64,000 nt of DNA from Reyranella sp. (GTDB lineage: Bacteria; Pseudomonadota; Alphaproteobacteria; Reyranellales; Reyranellaceae), in the NCBI RefSeq assembly GCF_004297265.1, contig NZ_SCUT01000010.1, positions 62,001-126,000 on the forward strand, in the 5' to 3' direction. The position numbers and the translations under genes are program-made. The notes under the pieces were generated by a model. The model was not told the DNA's origin. It saw nothing but the letters and a program-made list of their open reading frames with translations, and did not search any database. Below are positions 25,143-31,877 of this stretch, in pieces; position 1 is the stretch's first letter; each line of letters starts with the position of its first letter.

Positions 25143-26834
25143 ATGAGCGCCGACATCGACCCGCGCTTGAAATACTTCCCCAACTTCCTATTCCTCGCAT
25201 GGCGCCACCTGGGCCTCGGAGAGCCCGATGCGGTCCAGCTCGACATCGCCAAGTACCTCTCAGAGGACGGCGACCGCAAGGGCGTCATGGCGTTCCGCGG
25301 CGTCGGCAAGAGCTGGCTGACCGGCACCCTGGTCGACCACGACCTGTATCTGGATCACAACGCCCGAGAGCTGGTCGCATCCGCCTCGGCCCAGCGCGCC
25401 AAGAAGTTCACCCAGTTCACGCGCCGGCTGATCGAGGAGTGGCCGCTCATCCAGCACCTGCGCCCGAAGTTCGGCCAGCGCGACAGCGCCACTGAAGGCT
25501 TCGACATCGGCCCCGCGCCGATCCATCAGGCGCCCTCGTGTTCCGCCTTCGGCATCACCTCCCAGCTCACCGGGGCGCGCGCGACGCGCATCGTGGGCGA
25601 CGACATCGAAATCCCGAAGAACTCCGACACCGTCGCCAAGCGCGAGATACTCGCCGAGGCGGTCAAGGAGTTCGACAGCGTTCTCTCTCCTGGCGGCAAG
25701 ATCACCTACCTCGGCACGCCGCAGACCGAGGAGAGCATCTACACCAAGATACTCGTGCCCCGCGGCTTCAAGTTCCGCATCTGGCCTGCGCGAGTGCCCT
25801 CGCTGAAGCAGGCCGACAAGTACGGCGACATGCTCGCGCCGATGATCCGCAAGATGGTCGACGACAAGGTGCCCCCTGGGACGCCTGTAGTGCCCTCAAG
25901 GTTCACCGATGTCGACCTGACGAAGCGCGAGCTGGCGATCGGCCGCTCGACCTTCATGCTCCAGTTCATGCTCGACACGAGCCTGAGCGACGCGGAGAAG
26001 TACCCGCTGCGCTGTAGGGACCTGGGCGTGTTCTCCTGCACGGGGCCTATGGGGCCTGTGAAGCTCTCCTGGGCGTCCTCGCAGGACACCATCGTCTCCG
26101 ACCTCCCAGTCCTGGGCTTCTCTGGCGATCGCTGGCATAGCCCGATCTTCGTGTCCCGAGACTTCGCCGATTGGCAGGGCTCCGTCATGACGATCGACCC
26201 AAGCGGTCGGGGCAAGGACGAGCTGGCCTATGCGATCGTGAAGATGCTCAACGGCAACCTGTTCCTGTCCGATGCGAAGGGCCTGACCGGAGGCTACGTG
26301 AAGGAGAACCTCGAAGCGCTCGCCTATGCGGCCAAGCGTCATGGCGTGAAGCACATCCGGATCGAGAGCAACTTCGGCGACGGCATGTTCACCGCACTCT
26401 TCCAGCCGATCCTCACGCGCATCTATCCGTGCACGGTCGAGGAAGTGAGGCACAACGTCCAGAAGGAGCGGAGGATCATCGACACCCTGGAGCCCGTGAT
26501 GAACCAGCACAGGCTCTTCGTCGACCCTGAAGTGATCGTAACGGACCACAAGAACTACAACGACCACCCCGAGGAGACTGCCTCCCAGTATTCGCTCTTC
26601 TACCAGCTCACGCACATCACGAAGGACAAGGGCTCGTTGCACCATGACGACCGCCTGGACGCCCTGGCGATGGCTGTAGCGTACTGGGTGGAGGTGATGG
26701 GCAAGGACGACCACAATGCGATGGTCCGTCACAAGCAGGAGAGGTTCGACAAGGAGCTGGAGAGCTACTACGAGCAGCTCAAGCTGCCTGGGGCTCTGCA
26801 CGGCACCACGGATACCTGGGTGAGACGTAGGTAG
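25143..26834 (+). CDS. Terminase large subunit (T7 gp19-like, DNA maturase B)
   Basis: The protein is 563 aa (T7 gp19 586). The N-terminal packaging ATPase shows a Walker A variant (AFRGVGKSWLTGT, residues about 50-62) and an acidic strand RIVGDDIEIPKNS near 155. The C-terminal nuclease domain shows MTIDPSGRGKDE near 350 and LHHDDRLDALAMAVAYW near 500-515, with the expected acidic metal ligands. It closes the late gene order, followed by a hairpin and long non-coding DNA. Confidence 0.94.
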   Translation: MSADIDPRLKYFPNFLFLAWRHLGLGEPDAVQLDIAKYLSEDGDRKGVMAFRGVGKSWLTGTLVDHDLYLDHNARELVASASAQRAKKFTQFTRRLIEEWPLIQHLRPKFGQRDSATEGFDIGPAPIHQAPSCSAFGITSQLTGARATRIVGDDIEIPKNSDTVAKREILAEAVKEFDSVLSPGGKITYLGTPQTEESIYTKILVPRGFKFRIWPARVPSLKQADKYGDMLAPMIRKMVDDKVPPGTPVVPSRFTDVDLTKRELAIGRSTFMLQFMLDTSLSDAEKYPLRCRDLGVFSCTGPMGPVKLSWASSQDTIVSDLPVLGFSGDRWHSPIFVSRDFADWQGSVMTIDPSGRGKDELAYAIVKMLNGNLFLSDAKGLTGGYVKENLEALAYAAKRHGVKHIRIESNFGDGMFTALFQPILTRIYPCTVEEVRHNVQKERRIIDTLEPVMNQHRLFVDPEVIVTDHKNYNDHPEETASQYSLFYQLTHITKDKGSLHHDDRLDALAMAVAYWVEVMGKDDHNAMVRHKQERFDKELESYYEQLKLPGALHGTTDTWVRRR

Positions 26835-26848
26835 TCTGCAAGAGATCG

Positions 26849-26874
26849 AAGGAGTGACTGAAGAGTTACTCCTT
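26849..26874 (+). terminator. Hairpin after large terminase
   Basis: AAGGAGTGAC (26849-26858) pairs with GTTACTCCTT (26865-26874), ten pairs including one G-U, loop TGAAGA. No T-run follows (CCTACTCC). It lies 14 bases after the terminase stop and probably ends or processes the late transcript. Confidence 0.6.
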
Positions 26875-26889
26875 CCTACTCCTTACATA

Positions 26890-26940
26890 GACACCTCAGT
26901 AGGACACCTACAGAGACACTATAGATACTCTATAGAGTAT
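26890..26940 (+). promoter_or_regulatory. AT-rich repeat and palindrome cluster with T7-promoter-like core (possible right-end origin/promoter)
   Basis: GACAC repeats start at 26890, 26903 and 26915, spaced 13 and 12 bases (two GACACCT, one GACACTA). The third runs into CACTATAG (26917-26924), eight bases identical to the T7 promoter core. It is followed by a perfect 16-bp palindrome ATACTCTATAGAGTAT (26925-26940). T7 has its right-end origin promoter (phi-OR) at the same place after gene 19. Function here is inferred. Confidence 0.4.
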
Positions 26941-27789
26941 ACGTAGAAACCAATCTCGACTTTTCAAGAGGGTCTCCCCTACAGGGGTGGTCGATCAGGG
27001 CAGAGCCCCCAAATGTCCTGGTCAGAAATGCAAAGTGGTTAGCGCCCATACCGCCAAGGCGCGTCCCCCCGTCCCCCTATCGCGCGCGCGGGCGCCCGGA
27101 ACTACTACGCGCGGGCGCGTGCTATGTGCCAGTGGCGTGGCGTTGTGGATGCCAGTGTCACACCATTGCGTCACGCAAGGCGCAACGATGCAGCCCGGCA
27201 AGCATCCGCAACGGATATGGCATCCGATGGTGTGACAGGTGACAGGCTCGACACTGGCCGCAGGCACGGCGAGGGGCTGGCCGCAAGGGCTGCGACATAG
27301 GGTGCGACCGCCTGCCGCAGGCATCATCAAAATGTTCAACGCTTTCAAGCTATTATCTGTTCTTTCGGTGCGCCCAAGATGCCCCAAAATCGCAAAGGGA
27401 GACATTGCGGGATTGCAAAGTCTCCGAAAGAGGAGCAGATAGGGGGCGACGGACAAAACGTCTCCGGAAAACACCGCAGAGCGTCGATAGCAAGGCGCAG
27501 GATTAGCGGGAGGGCTTGCCGGGGTAAGGGGCTTAGTGCCTGCCGTCGATACCGAAACCCGGCCTCCAAGCGCGAGATACCGGATAGGCAATGCGAGGGC
27601 TGGCACCATTGAGTGCTGGAAGCGTGCATAGCAGCCCGAAGAGGTAGCGCGAGGGGAATGGGGGACGGTCGCCACTGGCGAACCTTGGATGTCGATAGAG
27701 ACACACAAGGGGGACCAAGGCGACCGGCCATAACCAAGCGTCTCCGCAGCGGGAGGCGCTTCGCTATGGTAACGAAGGGAGACAAGGCA
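26941..27789. other. Non-coding region after terminase; candidate genome-end / early-promoter region with structured segment
   Basis: About 850 bases contain no frame with a credible start, ribosome site or phage-like protein. In T7 the terminal repeat and early promoters lie between gene 19 and the next copy of gene 0.3, so this is the expected place for the packaging end. An 11-bp inverted repeat (TGTCACACCAT 27156-27166 with 27227-27237) encloses smaller hairpins (27166-27178; 27204-27208/27212-27216). GTGACAG occurs twice near 27232-27245. GC-only alternating stretches lie near 27090-27120. The last feature is the hairpin repeat at 27736-27761. Confidence 0.5.
27736..27761 (+). repeat. 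Hairpin repeat, copy 1 (AAGCGTCTCC-n5-GGGAGGCGCTT)
   Basis: AAGCGTCTCC and GGGAGGCGCTT form a stem around GCAGC. The same arms recur at 28426-28451 with a different loop, TACAC. Both copies lie upstream of a small-gene start. Conserved arms with a changed loop indicate selection on the RNA or DNA structure, such as a terminator or processing signal. Confidence 0.65.
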
Positions 27790-28086
27790 ATGACGACGAC
27801 ACGCTATTTCGATGCCCGGCAACTGTTCAACTGTATGCCGAACTACACGGCCCCGGATTGGTCGCAGTATTCCGCGCTAGAGATCGGCGCCGCATTCGAC
27901 AATCAAGGCAACACAATCGGCGGCCAGCCTTTCGACGCGGTAGGCGTGTTCTATTCGATCTATGGTCGCCGCTGGGATGGCGAGGCCGAAGTAATCACAG
28001 ACATTCTTGTCGATGGCGATGCACTCGCCATAGCCGGACGCCTATCGCGCCTCTCGGGCCTTCAAGTGTCCCTGTATCGGCCATGA
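27790..28086 (+). CDS. Small phage early-region protein, unknown
   Basis: The protein is 98 aa. ATG 27790 has AGGGAGACAAGG upstream; the in-frame extension to 27613 is not supported. The sequence MTTTRYFDARQLFNCMPNYT, then VGVFYSIYGRRWDGEAEVIT has no known motif. It opens the run of small plus-strand genes that extends to 31877, which by position corresponds to a T7 early (0.x) region. Its stop overlaps the next ATG. Confidence 0.6.
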   Translation: MTTTRYFDARQLFNCMPNYTAPDWSQYSALEIGAAFDNQGNTIGGQPFDAVGVFYSIYGRRWDGEAEVITDILVDGDALAIAGRLSRLSGLQVSLYRP

Positions 28087-28202
28087 GCCTTTACATGGAA
28101 GCGACCCTAATCGCAGTCATCGCCGCGCCTTTCGCGGCTCTTCTCGCAGCACTGGCATATGACCGTGTCGCAGCATGGTGGAACGGGAGGAACGAGCAAT
28201 GA
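28083..28202 (+). CDS. 39-residue single-span membrane peptide
   Basis: ATG 28083 overlaps the previous stop (ATGA), and its own stop overlaps the next start (ATGA at 28199). The peptide is one hydrophobic helix (LIAVIAAPFAALLAALAY, residues about 8-25) with a polar end WWNGRNEQ. Coupling on both sides supports expression. Function is unknown. Confidence 0.55.
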   Translation: MSLYMEATLIAVIAAPFAALLAALAYDRVAAWWNGRNEQ

Positions 28203-28396
28203 AGGACAAGCAAACATTCGCAGAGGCCGGATACCGCTACGTCCGGTATGACAAAGAGACCGGCTTGCATATCCTCGAAGACACGGAAGCTCGCAAGCTA
28301 GAGCTTTTCCGCGCCACGGTCTCACCTCATAGCGGCTGGGGACTGTATAGCCGGGCGCGGCGCCGCTACTTCGAGTTTATCCGGTCCAAAGACTAG
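28199..28396 (+). CDS. Small basic phage protein, unknown
   Basis: The protein is 65 aa. Start 28199 overlaps the membrane peptide stop; an upstream ATG at 28175 is less likely. It is rich in Arg and Tyr (YRYVRYDKETGLHILEDTEA; SRARRRYFEFIRSKD). It is followed five bases later by a tetraloop hairpin. No family recognised. Confidence 0.55.
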   Translation: MKDKQTFAEAGYRYVRYDKETGLHILEDTEARKLELFRATVSPHSGWGLYSRARRRYFEFIRSKD

Positions 28397-28400
28397 ACCG

Positions 28401-28418
28401 CTGGGGCTTCGGCCCCGG
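28401..28418 (+). terminator. UUCG-loop hairpin
   Basis: GGGGC (28403-28407) pairs with GCCCC (28412-28416) around TTCG, extended by two flanking pairs. It lies just after the stop at 28396 and just before the second copy of the AAGCGTCTCC hairpin, so two hairpins occur back to back. There is no T-run directly after this first one. Confidence 0.6.
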
Positions 28419-28425
28419 CACACCT

Positions 28426-28458
28426 AAGCGTCTCCTACACGGGAGGCGCTTTGTTGTG
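28426..28458 (+). terminator. Hairpin repeat, copy 2, with short T-rich tail
   Basis: This has the same arms as 27736-27761 (AAGCGTCTCC / GGGAGGCGCTT) around TACAC, here followed by TTGTTGTGT. The tail makes this copy a plausible terminator between the 28199 gene and the 28488 gene. Confidence 0.6.
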
Positions 28459-28487
28459 TCAATGATCACGCAACGGGAGACATCATC

Positions 28488-28700
28488 ATGAGCAAGCCAG
28501 TCTTTGAACATCGCCACTACAAGCGCCTCGCGGCCATCATCGCGGACATGCGCTATCTGCCAATCGGGCAGGACATGCAAGCCAAGGTCGCGGAGGCGTT
28601 CGCGGATGGCCTGAAGGGGACCAATCCGAACTACAGCCGCGAGCGGTTCATCGCCGCAGCAATGGGCCAGCCCTCCAACGGTCGCGACAAGGTGCGCTGA
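28488..28700 (+). CDS. Small phage protein, unknown
   Basis: The protein is 70 aa with GGGAGA upstream of the ATG. It is predicted helical: HYKRLAAIIADMRYLPIGQD, then AKVAEAFADGLKGTNPNYSR and RFIAAAMGQPS. It looks like the small single-domain proteins common in phage and plasmid early regions. It overlaps the next ATG by one base. Confidence 0.6.
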   Translation: MSKPVFEHRHYKRLAAIIADMRYLPIGQDMQAKVAEAFADGLKGTNPNYSRERFIAAAMGQPSNGRDKVR

Positions 28701-28921
28701 TGCGATACCGGATCACCATGCGCGCCACTAGCGACGGCCGCTCAACATTCGCCACCGTCGACATGATGTCCGGCCAGTGCTGGCACTCAGTCGGCACGAC
28801 CAAAACCTACCACACGGCAAGTCGCAACTATCGCGCCCTGTCGCACGCTCAAGCGATCATTCGTCGGCACCATAGGGATCATGGGTGCCCTGCGATCACT
28901 GAAGCAACAGAGGTGATCTAG
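28700..28921 (+). CDS. Small basic phage protein, unknown
   Basis: The protein is 73 aa, starting one base inside the previous stop. The N-terminal half is beta-like (RYRITMRATSDGRSTFATVD); the C-terminal half is His- and Arg-rich (IIRRHHRDHGCPAITEA). Metal or nucleic-acid binding is possible from composition only. Confidence 0.55.
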   Translation: MRYRITMRATSDGRSTFATVDMMSGQCWHSVGTTKTYHTASRNYRALSHAQAIIRRHHRDHGCPAITEATEVI

Positions 28922-29048
28922 CGTGCCCCGATGCCTCCTAAACGGGAGGAACGTCGAAACAGTCGGCCTTGCGTCGACTGTCTGCAGCACATGGCCCCGC
29001 TGCACTGAAGAGACAGGCCAATCAACGGGAACACTAGGAGACTTTCAA

Positions 29049-29216
29049 ATGATGCACCTTGACGCCATCGTGAAGCGCAACCGTCGCCCGGAACGCCAGC
29101 CCTCCGAGACGGAAACGCGCGCGTTCAAAGACGCGCATGCAATCCGCCGCACCGAGCGTTATTTCGAGATGGTCGGCCCGCTGACCGGCCGCACTCCCTA
29201 CGTTCGGGAGGTGTGA
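29049..29216 (+). CDS. 55-residue basic phage protein, unknown
   Basis: ATG 29049 follows CTAGGAGAC, a good ribosome site. The open frame extends back to 28923, but that part looks non-coding. The protein MMHLDAIVKRNRRPERQPSE, then FKDAHAIRRTERYFEMVGPL is basic and probably helical. Four bases separate it from the next gene. Confidence 0.55.
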   Translation: MMHLDAIVKRNRRPERQPSETETRAFKDAHAIRRTERYFEMVGPLTGRTPYVREV

Positions 29217-29219
29217 GTT

Positions 29220-29390
29220 ATGCACTCCCACATCGTCACGGTCTATGACCGCTCGCGGCACGATCCCAAGGCGCGCGTGCTCCGCAATTTCGAGCTTGTC
29301 GGCCAGTCCGCAGGATGCGCTTGGCGTGCCGCTGCGGAGGCGGCGAGCACCATGCCCGAGGCGCGCGACTACTACGTGAGCAAGGGGTAA
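29220..29390 (+). CDS. 56-residue phage protein, unknown
   Basis: ATG 29220 lies four bases after the previous stop, with GGGAGGTG upstream. The sequence MHSHIVTVYDRSRHDPKARV runs to AWRAAAEAASTMPEARDYYV. This is a beta strand then a helix with an AC/AW-x2-A pattern, a shape frequent in very small phage proteins. Function is unknown. Confidence 0.55.
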   Translation: MHSHIVTVYDRSRHDPKARVLRNFELVGQSAGCAWRAAAEAASTMPEARDYYVSKG

Positions 29391-29393
29391 ACC

Positions 29394-29561
29394 ATGGACC
29401 ACGATCAATTCATGGACGCTCTTAGGGAGATGTTCGAGTATGACGCCGAAGAGCGTCGCGGCATGGAAGTCGCCGACGTGTCCACCACGTACAAGCATGG
29501 CGAGCTTCGCGTTATGCTTGTCGATGGGACCACGTTCTCTGTCGTCGTGACGGAGGTGTGA
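29394..29561 (+). CDS. 55-residue acidic phage protein, unknown
   Basis: It starts four bases after the previous stop. MDHDQFMDALREMFEYDAEE begins an acidic helix, then a two-strand end (HGELRVMLVDGTTFSVVVTE). The regular spacing of starts and stops across this block argues for one polycistronic unit. Confidence 0.55.
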   Translation: MDHDQFMDALREMFEYDAEERRGMEVADVSTTYKHGELRVMLVDGTTFSVVVTEV

Positions 29562-29563
29562 CC

Positions 29564-29965
29564 ATGGACCGGCAACGTCTACTCGACATCGCCGCCGAAG
29601 CGATCCGCACGGACCTGCTAGAGCCCCAGGGGCTCAATGCGCCCTATCTCCCGATTGACGATGGGCAGGGCGAGTTCCCTATGGAAATCGGCCTCGCCGT
29701 GGGCGTCACTCGATACACGGGCGCATATGGTCAGCCTACTTCCATCGGCATATCGGACCATCCGATGCATCAACGCCCGCTGGACGTGGTGGCTACACTG
29801 GCGCACGAAATGCTGCACTCCGCCCTCCCGTGGGAAGTGGACCACGGGCCGGTCTTTGAACAGCACGCAAACGCCATGGGCCTCATCGGTCCCCCTACGT
29901 CAACCGTGCCCGGTCCTCAGTTCATCGACTGGTTCAACCGCAGGATCAAGCCGGCACTGGCTTGA
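29564..29965 (+). CDS. SprT-like zinc metalloprotease domain protein
   Basis: The protein is 133 aa. ATG 29564 has GGAGGTG six bases upstream and is preferred to GTG 29558. A zinc-protease motif is visible: TLAHEMLHSALPWEVDHGPV near residues 72-92 (H-E-x-x-H with a third His downstream). The C-terminal FEQHANAMGLIG is also seen in SprT-like phage proteins. SprT/Spartan proteases act on DNA-bound proteins, so a role in clearing host or crosslinked proteins is possible but unproven. Confidence 0.75.
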   Translation: MDRQRLLDIAAEAIRTDLLEPQGLNAPYLPIDDGQGEFPMEIGLAVGVTRYTGAYGQPTSIGISDHPMHQRPLDVVATLAHEMLHSALPWEVDHGPVFEQHANAMGLIGPPTSTVPGPQFIDWFNRRIKPALA

Positions 29966-30001
29966 CCTAACCGCTCCTCAATAGAAGGACCTTCCCGATA
30001 G

Positions 30002-30072
30002 CAGGGGCATCGCAAGGTGCCCCTGTCTTCGTGAGTGCCCTTCGCACTCTCGCGGCCCTGTCTACAGCCGCG
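30002..30072 (+). repeat. Three consecutive hairpins in the gap before 30099
   Basis: Hairpin 1: CAGGGGCA (30002-30009) with TGCCCCTG (30018-30025), followed by TCTTC. Hairpin 2: GAGTGC (30033-30038) with GCACTC (30044-30049). Hairpin 3: CGCGGC (30051-30056) with GCCGCG (30067-30072). Together they fill most of the 133-base gap. The first may terminate transcription; the others may be processing or attenuation structures. Confidence 0.6.
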
Positions 30073-30098
30073 CAAGCGTACCCAACGGAGACAATCGA

Positions 30099-30608
30099 AT
30101 GCAGACCTATCCGCACATTGACAACCTCCTCGCGCGAGCGTCCGCCGACATCGCGCGCTCCCTCTGTTCGTGGGATGAGGTGCCGCTGGCCGAAGAGCCC
30201 GACACGCTCGAAGCCGCCACGGCCTACTTCAATCGCACGGGTCACGTCGCCGTGACGCGCCTTGCGGACTTCGTGTCCGGCCGGCTGCGTCTTTGGGGCG
30301 AGCCGCTGCCTTGGCAGGCGTTCTTTGTGTGGCACGACTGGTGCCACATCAACGTCCCTAACGGCACCTTCGATCCCCAGGGCGAACGCATCGTCCATGC
30401 GGCCCAGGTCCAGCAACTTGCCGACTGGGCGAACAAGCAAGCCGTGCCCGTCACGCGCTACCAGTTCGCCCGTATGGAGGCCGTCATGGCCGCGCACAAC
30501 ATCGCGCGCCTCGAACACTGGCGCGTCCATGGCGAGCCGCCGCGTGATCTGCGGGCCTTCGCCTATGGCTACCTCGCGGCCCGCGATCTGGCAGAGGAGC
30601 GCGCCTAA
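30099..30608 (+). CDS. Conserved-looking phage early protein, unknown
   Basis: The protein is 169 aa, one of the larger ones in the small-gene block, with CGGAGACAATCG before the ATG. It contains VWHDWCHINVPNGTFDPQGE (residues about 76-96), where two His and one Asp could bind metal. The C-terminal half is helical (VQQLADWANKQAVPVTRYQF; RDLRAFAYGYLAARDLAEER). No family assigned. Confidence 0.55.
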   Translation: MQTYPHIDNLLARASADIARSLCSWDEVPLAEEPDTLEAATAYFNRTGHVAVTRLADFVSGRLRLWGEPLPWQAFFVWHDWCHINVPNGTFDPQGERIVHAAQVQQLADWANKQAVPVTRYQFARMEAVMAAHNIARLEHWRVHGEPPRDLRAFAYGYLAARDLAEERA

Positions 30609-30775
30609 TGGACAACGACGATCTTCCGAGCGACGAGGCGTTCATTGCGGCCGCTAGAGCCCAGTACGCCAGCGACGACATCGAAATCGACGCAGAGCCA
30701 CAGCTTTCCCACGCCGAAGAGGGCGTGTGGGTGCAAGCGTGGGTGTGGGTCTCTAACGAGGAGGCGCGGGCATGA
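30608..30775 (+). CDS. 55-residue acidic phage protein, unknown
   Basis: It starts on the last base of the previous stop and ends with ATGA overlap into the next gene. The peptide is very acidic (MDNDDLPSDEAFIAAA, then SDDIEIDAEPQLSHAEE) and ends with alternating Trp and Val. Composition suggests possible nucleic-acid mimicry, but this is only composition. Confidence 0.55.
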   Translation: MDNDDLPSDEAFIAAARAQYASDDIEIDAEPQLSHAEEGVWVQAWVWVSNEEARA

Positions 30776-31047
30776 GCAAGGTCTACTCTGTCGACATCAA
30801 GGTGTACGCGACTGCGTACATCAAGGCCGAGAGCGCCGAGGAGGCCCTTAGCATCGCTAGGGGCCTCAAGGACGGCACCTTGGCGGCCGATAAGGCAGCT
30901 TATTGGAGCGACGTCGAAATCAGCGACCGCCAACTCGACGATCCCGACTTGCCCGACGTGTCCCTGTCGCCCGCCATGTCCATCCATGGTCCCGACGATG
31001 ACGCTGTCGCCTATTCGGACGAAGACGACGACGAGGTCGAAGCATGA
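30772..31047 (+). CDS. Acidic-tailed small phage protein
   Basis: The protein is 91 aa. The first 40 residues (VDIKVYATAYIKAESAEEAL then a helix) resemble small alpha-beta proteins widespread in phages. The last 35 are strongly acidic (DDPDLPDVSLS, then DEDDDEVEA). It is coupled to both neighbours by ATGA overlaps. T7 early genes include the DNA-mimic Ocr; a similar role here is a guess. Confidence 0.55.
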   Translation: MSKVYSVDIKVYATAYIKAESAEEALSIARGLKDGTLAADKAAYWSDVEISDRQLDDPDLPDVSLSPAMSIHGPDDDAVAYSDEDDDEVEA

Positions 31048-31292
31048 ACATCCAAGCCAAGATCGTCATTGGCTCTTCGTCGCTCTACTTCGCCGACAAG
31101 AGCTTCGATGCGGTTCGGGACCACCTCTTCGCCGACACGCTCGGCGATGCTTCGTGGATGGTGTGGGCTCTACTCGCCGGCATCATCGCGCTGATCTTGG
31201 GTGGCGGCTATGTCGCTGCCCACTGGTGCTGGTCGTGGCTGAGTTATCACATCGACCGCGCCTGCGAAATCAACGGCAACAAGAGGAGCTAA
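31044..31292 (+). CDS. Small single-span membrane protein
   Basis: The protein is 82 aa with one strong hydrophobic segment (MVWALLAGIIALILGGGYVA, residues about 39-58). Soluble N- and C-terminal parts are present, the latter with Cys and His. It is coupled to the previous gene. Its target is unknown; small phage membrane proteins may block superinfection or alter host physiology. Confidence 0.55.
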   Translation: MNIQAKIVIGSSSLYFADKSFDAVRDHLFADTLGDASWMVWALLAGIIALILGGGYVAAHWCWSWLSYHIDRACEINGNKRS

Positions 31293-31294
31293 CC

Positions 31295-31492
31295 ATGGGT
31301 ATCGTCCCTGTGTTTCGCCGTGGCGAAGTCGTCACGGACGCCAATGGCGTTCAATGCGTCGTCCAGGCTCAGGTTCACGACAAGGTGTGGACCTACTGCC
31401 GACCCGAAGCGCTCGACGCTTCGTCCCTTCGCGGAACCGATGCCGGGATGCGCGAGCAGTTCCCGCGAGAGGCAAGGGTGAGGGGGCTCTAA
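31295..31492 (+). CDS. Small phage protein, unknown
   Basis: The protein is 65 aa. ATG 31295 has AAGAGGAGCTAACC directly upstream; the long frame opening at 30986 is a shadow of the neighbours. The sequence GIVPVFRRGEVVTDANGVQC, then YCRPEALDASSL looks like a small beta domain. It ends on the start of the next gene. Confidence 0.55.
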   Translation: MGIVPVFRRGEVVTDANGVQCVVQAQVHDKVWTYCRPEALDASSLRGTDAGMREQFPREARVRGL

Positions 31493-31680
31493 TGCGCGGA
31501 GCAACTGAAGAGGCAGAGGCTCTGAACACAGTTATGCGGGCCATCGAAACATTCGTGCCCGATCCTGACTTTGCCATCCGCAAGCCGAGTGCGCTGATCT
31601 ACGAAGAGGTGGTTCGCTATGGCGAGGTCATCCGCCGCGGTGAGCGCCTCCTCGCCGACGTGCGGGAGAACGGCACATGA
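31492..31680 (+). CDS. Small helical phage protein, unknown
   Basis: The protein is 62 aa, starting one base inside the previous stop and overlapping the next start by ATGA. The peptide MRGATEEAEALNTVMRAIET, then IYEEVVRYGEVIRRGERLLA is helical and charged. No motif is recognised. Confidence 0.55.
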   Translation: MRGATEEAEALNTVMRAIETFVPDPDFAIRKPSALIYEEVVRYGEVIRRGERLLADVRENGT

Positions 31681-31877
31681 TCCTCACAACCGACACCGAG
31701 CTTCACGCTCTCACCGAGGCGATGCACGCCAAGCGCCGCAAGGGGACGACCACACAGGCCGTCCCGGTCGAGGCCCTTGAGCACATCGTCAAGGATCACC
31801 ACACACTACTGCAAGCCTTACGGGATCGCCGGCTACTCGCGATCACCTTGGGCGAGGATCAGGAGAGCCTAGCGTAG
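31677..31877 (+). CDS. Last gene of the small-gene block, unknown
   Basis: The protein is 66 aa: MILTTDTELHALTEAMHAKR, then EALEHIVKDHHTLLQALRDR, helical with a His pair. It is coupled to the previous gene (ATGA). It converges on the minus-strand lipoprotein gene, with which its 3' end overlaps by nine bases. No terminator is evident between them. Confidence 0.55.
   Translation: MILTTDTELHALTEAMHAKRRKGTTTQAVPVEALEHIVKDHHTLLQALRDRRLLAITLGEDQESLA

Noticed and set aside
27022..27822. 266-codon minus-strand frame in the post-terminase region
   Set aside because: Composition is Pro/Arg/Ser-rich without motifs or a ribosome site, and it covers inverted repeats expected in non-coding DNA.
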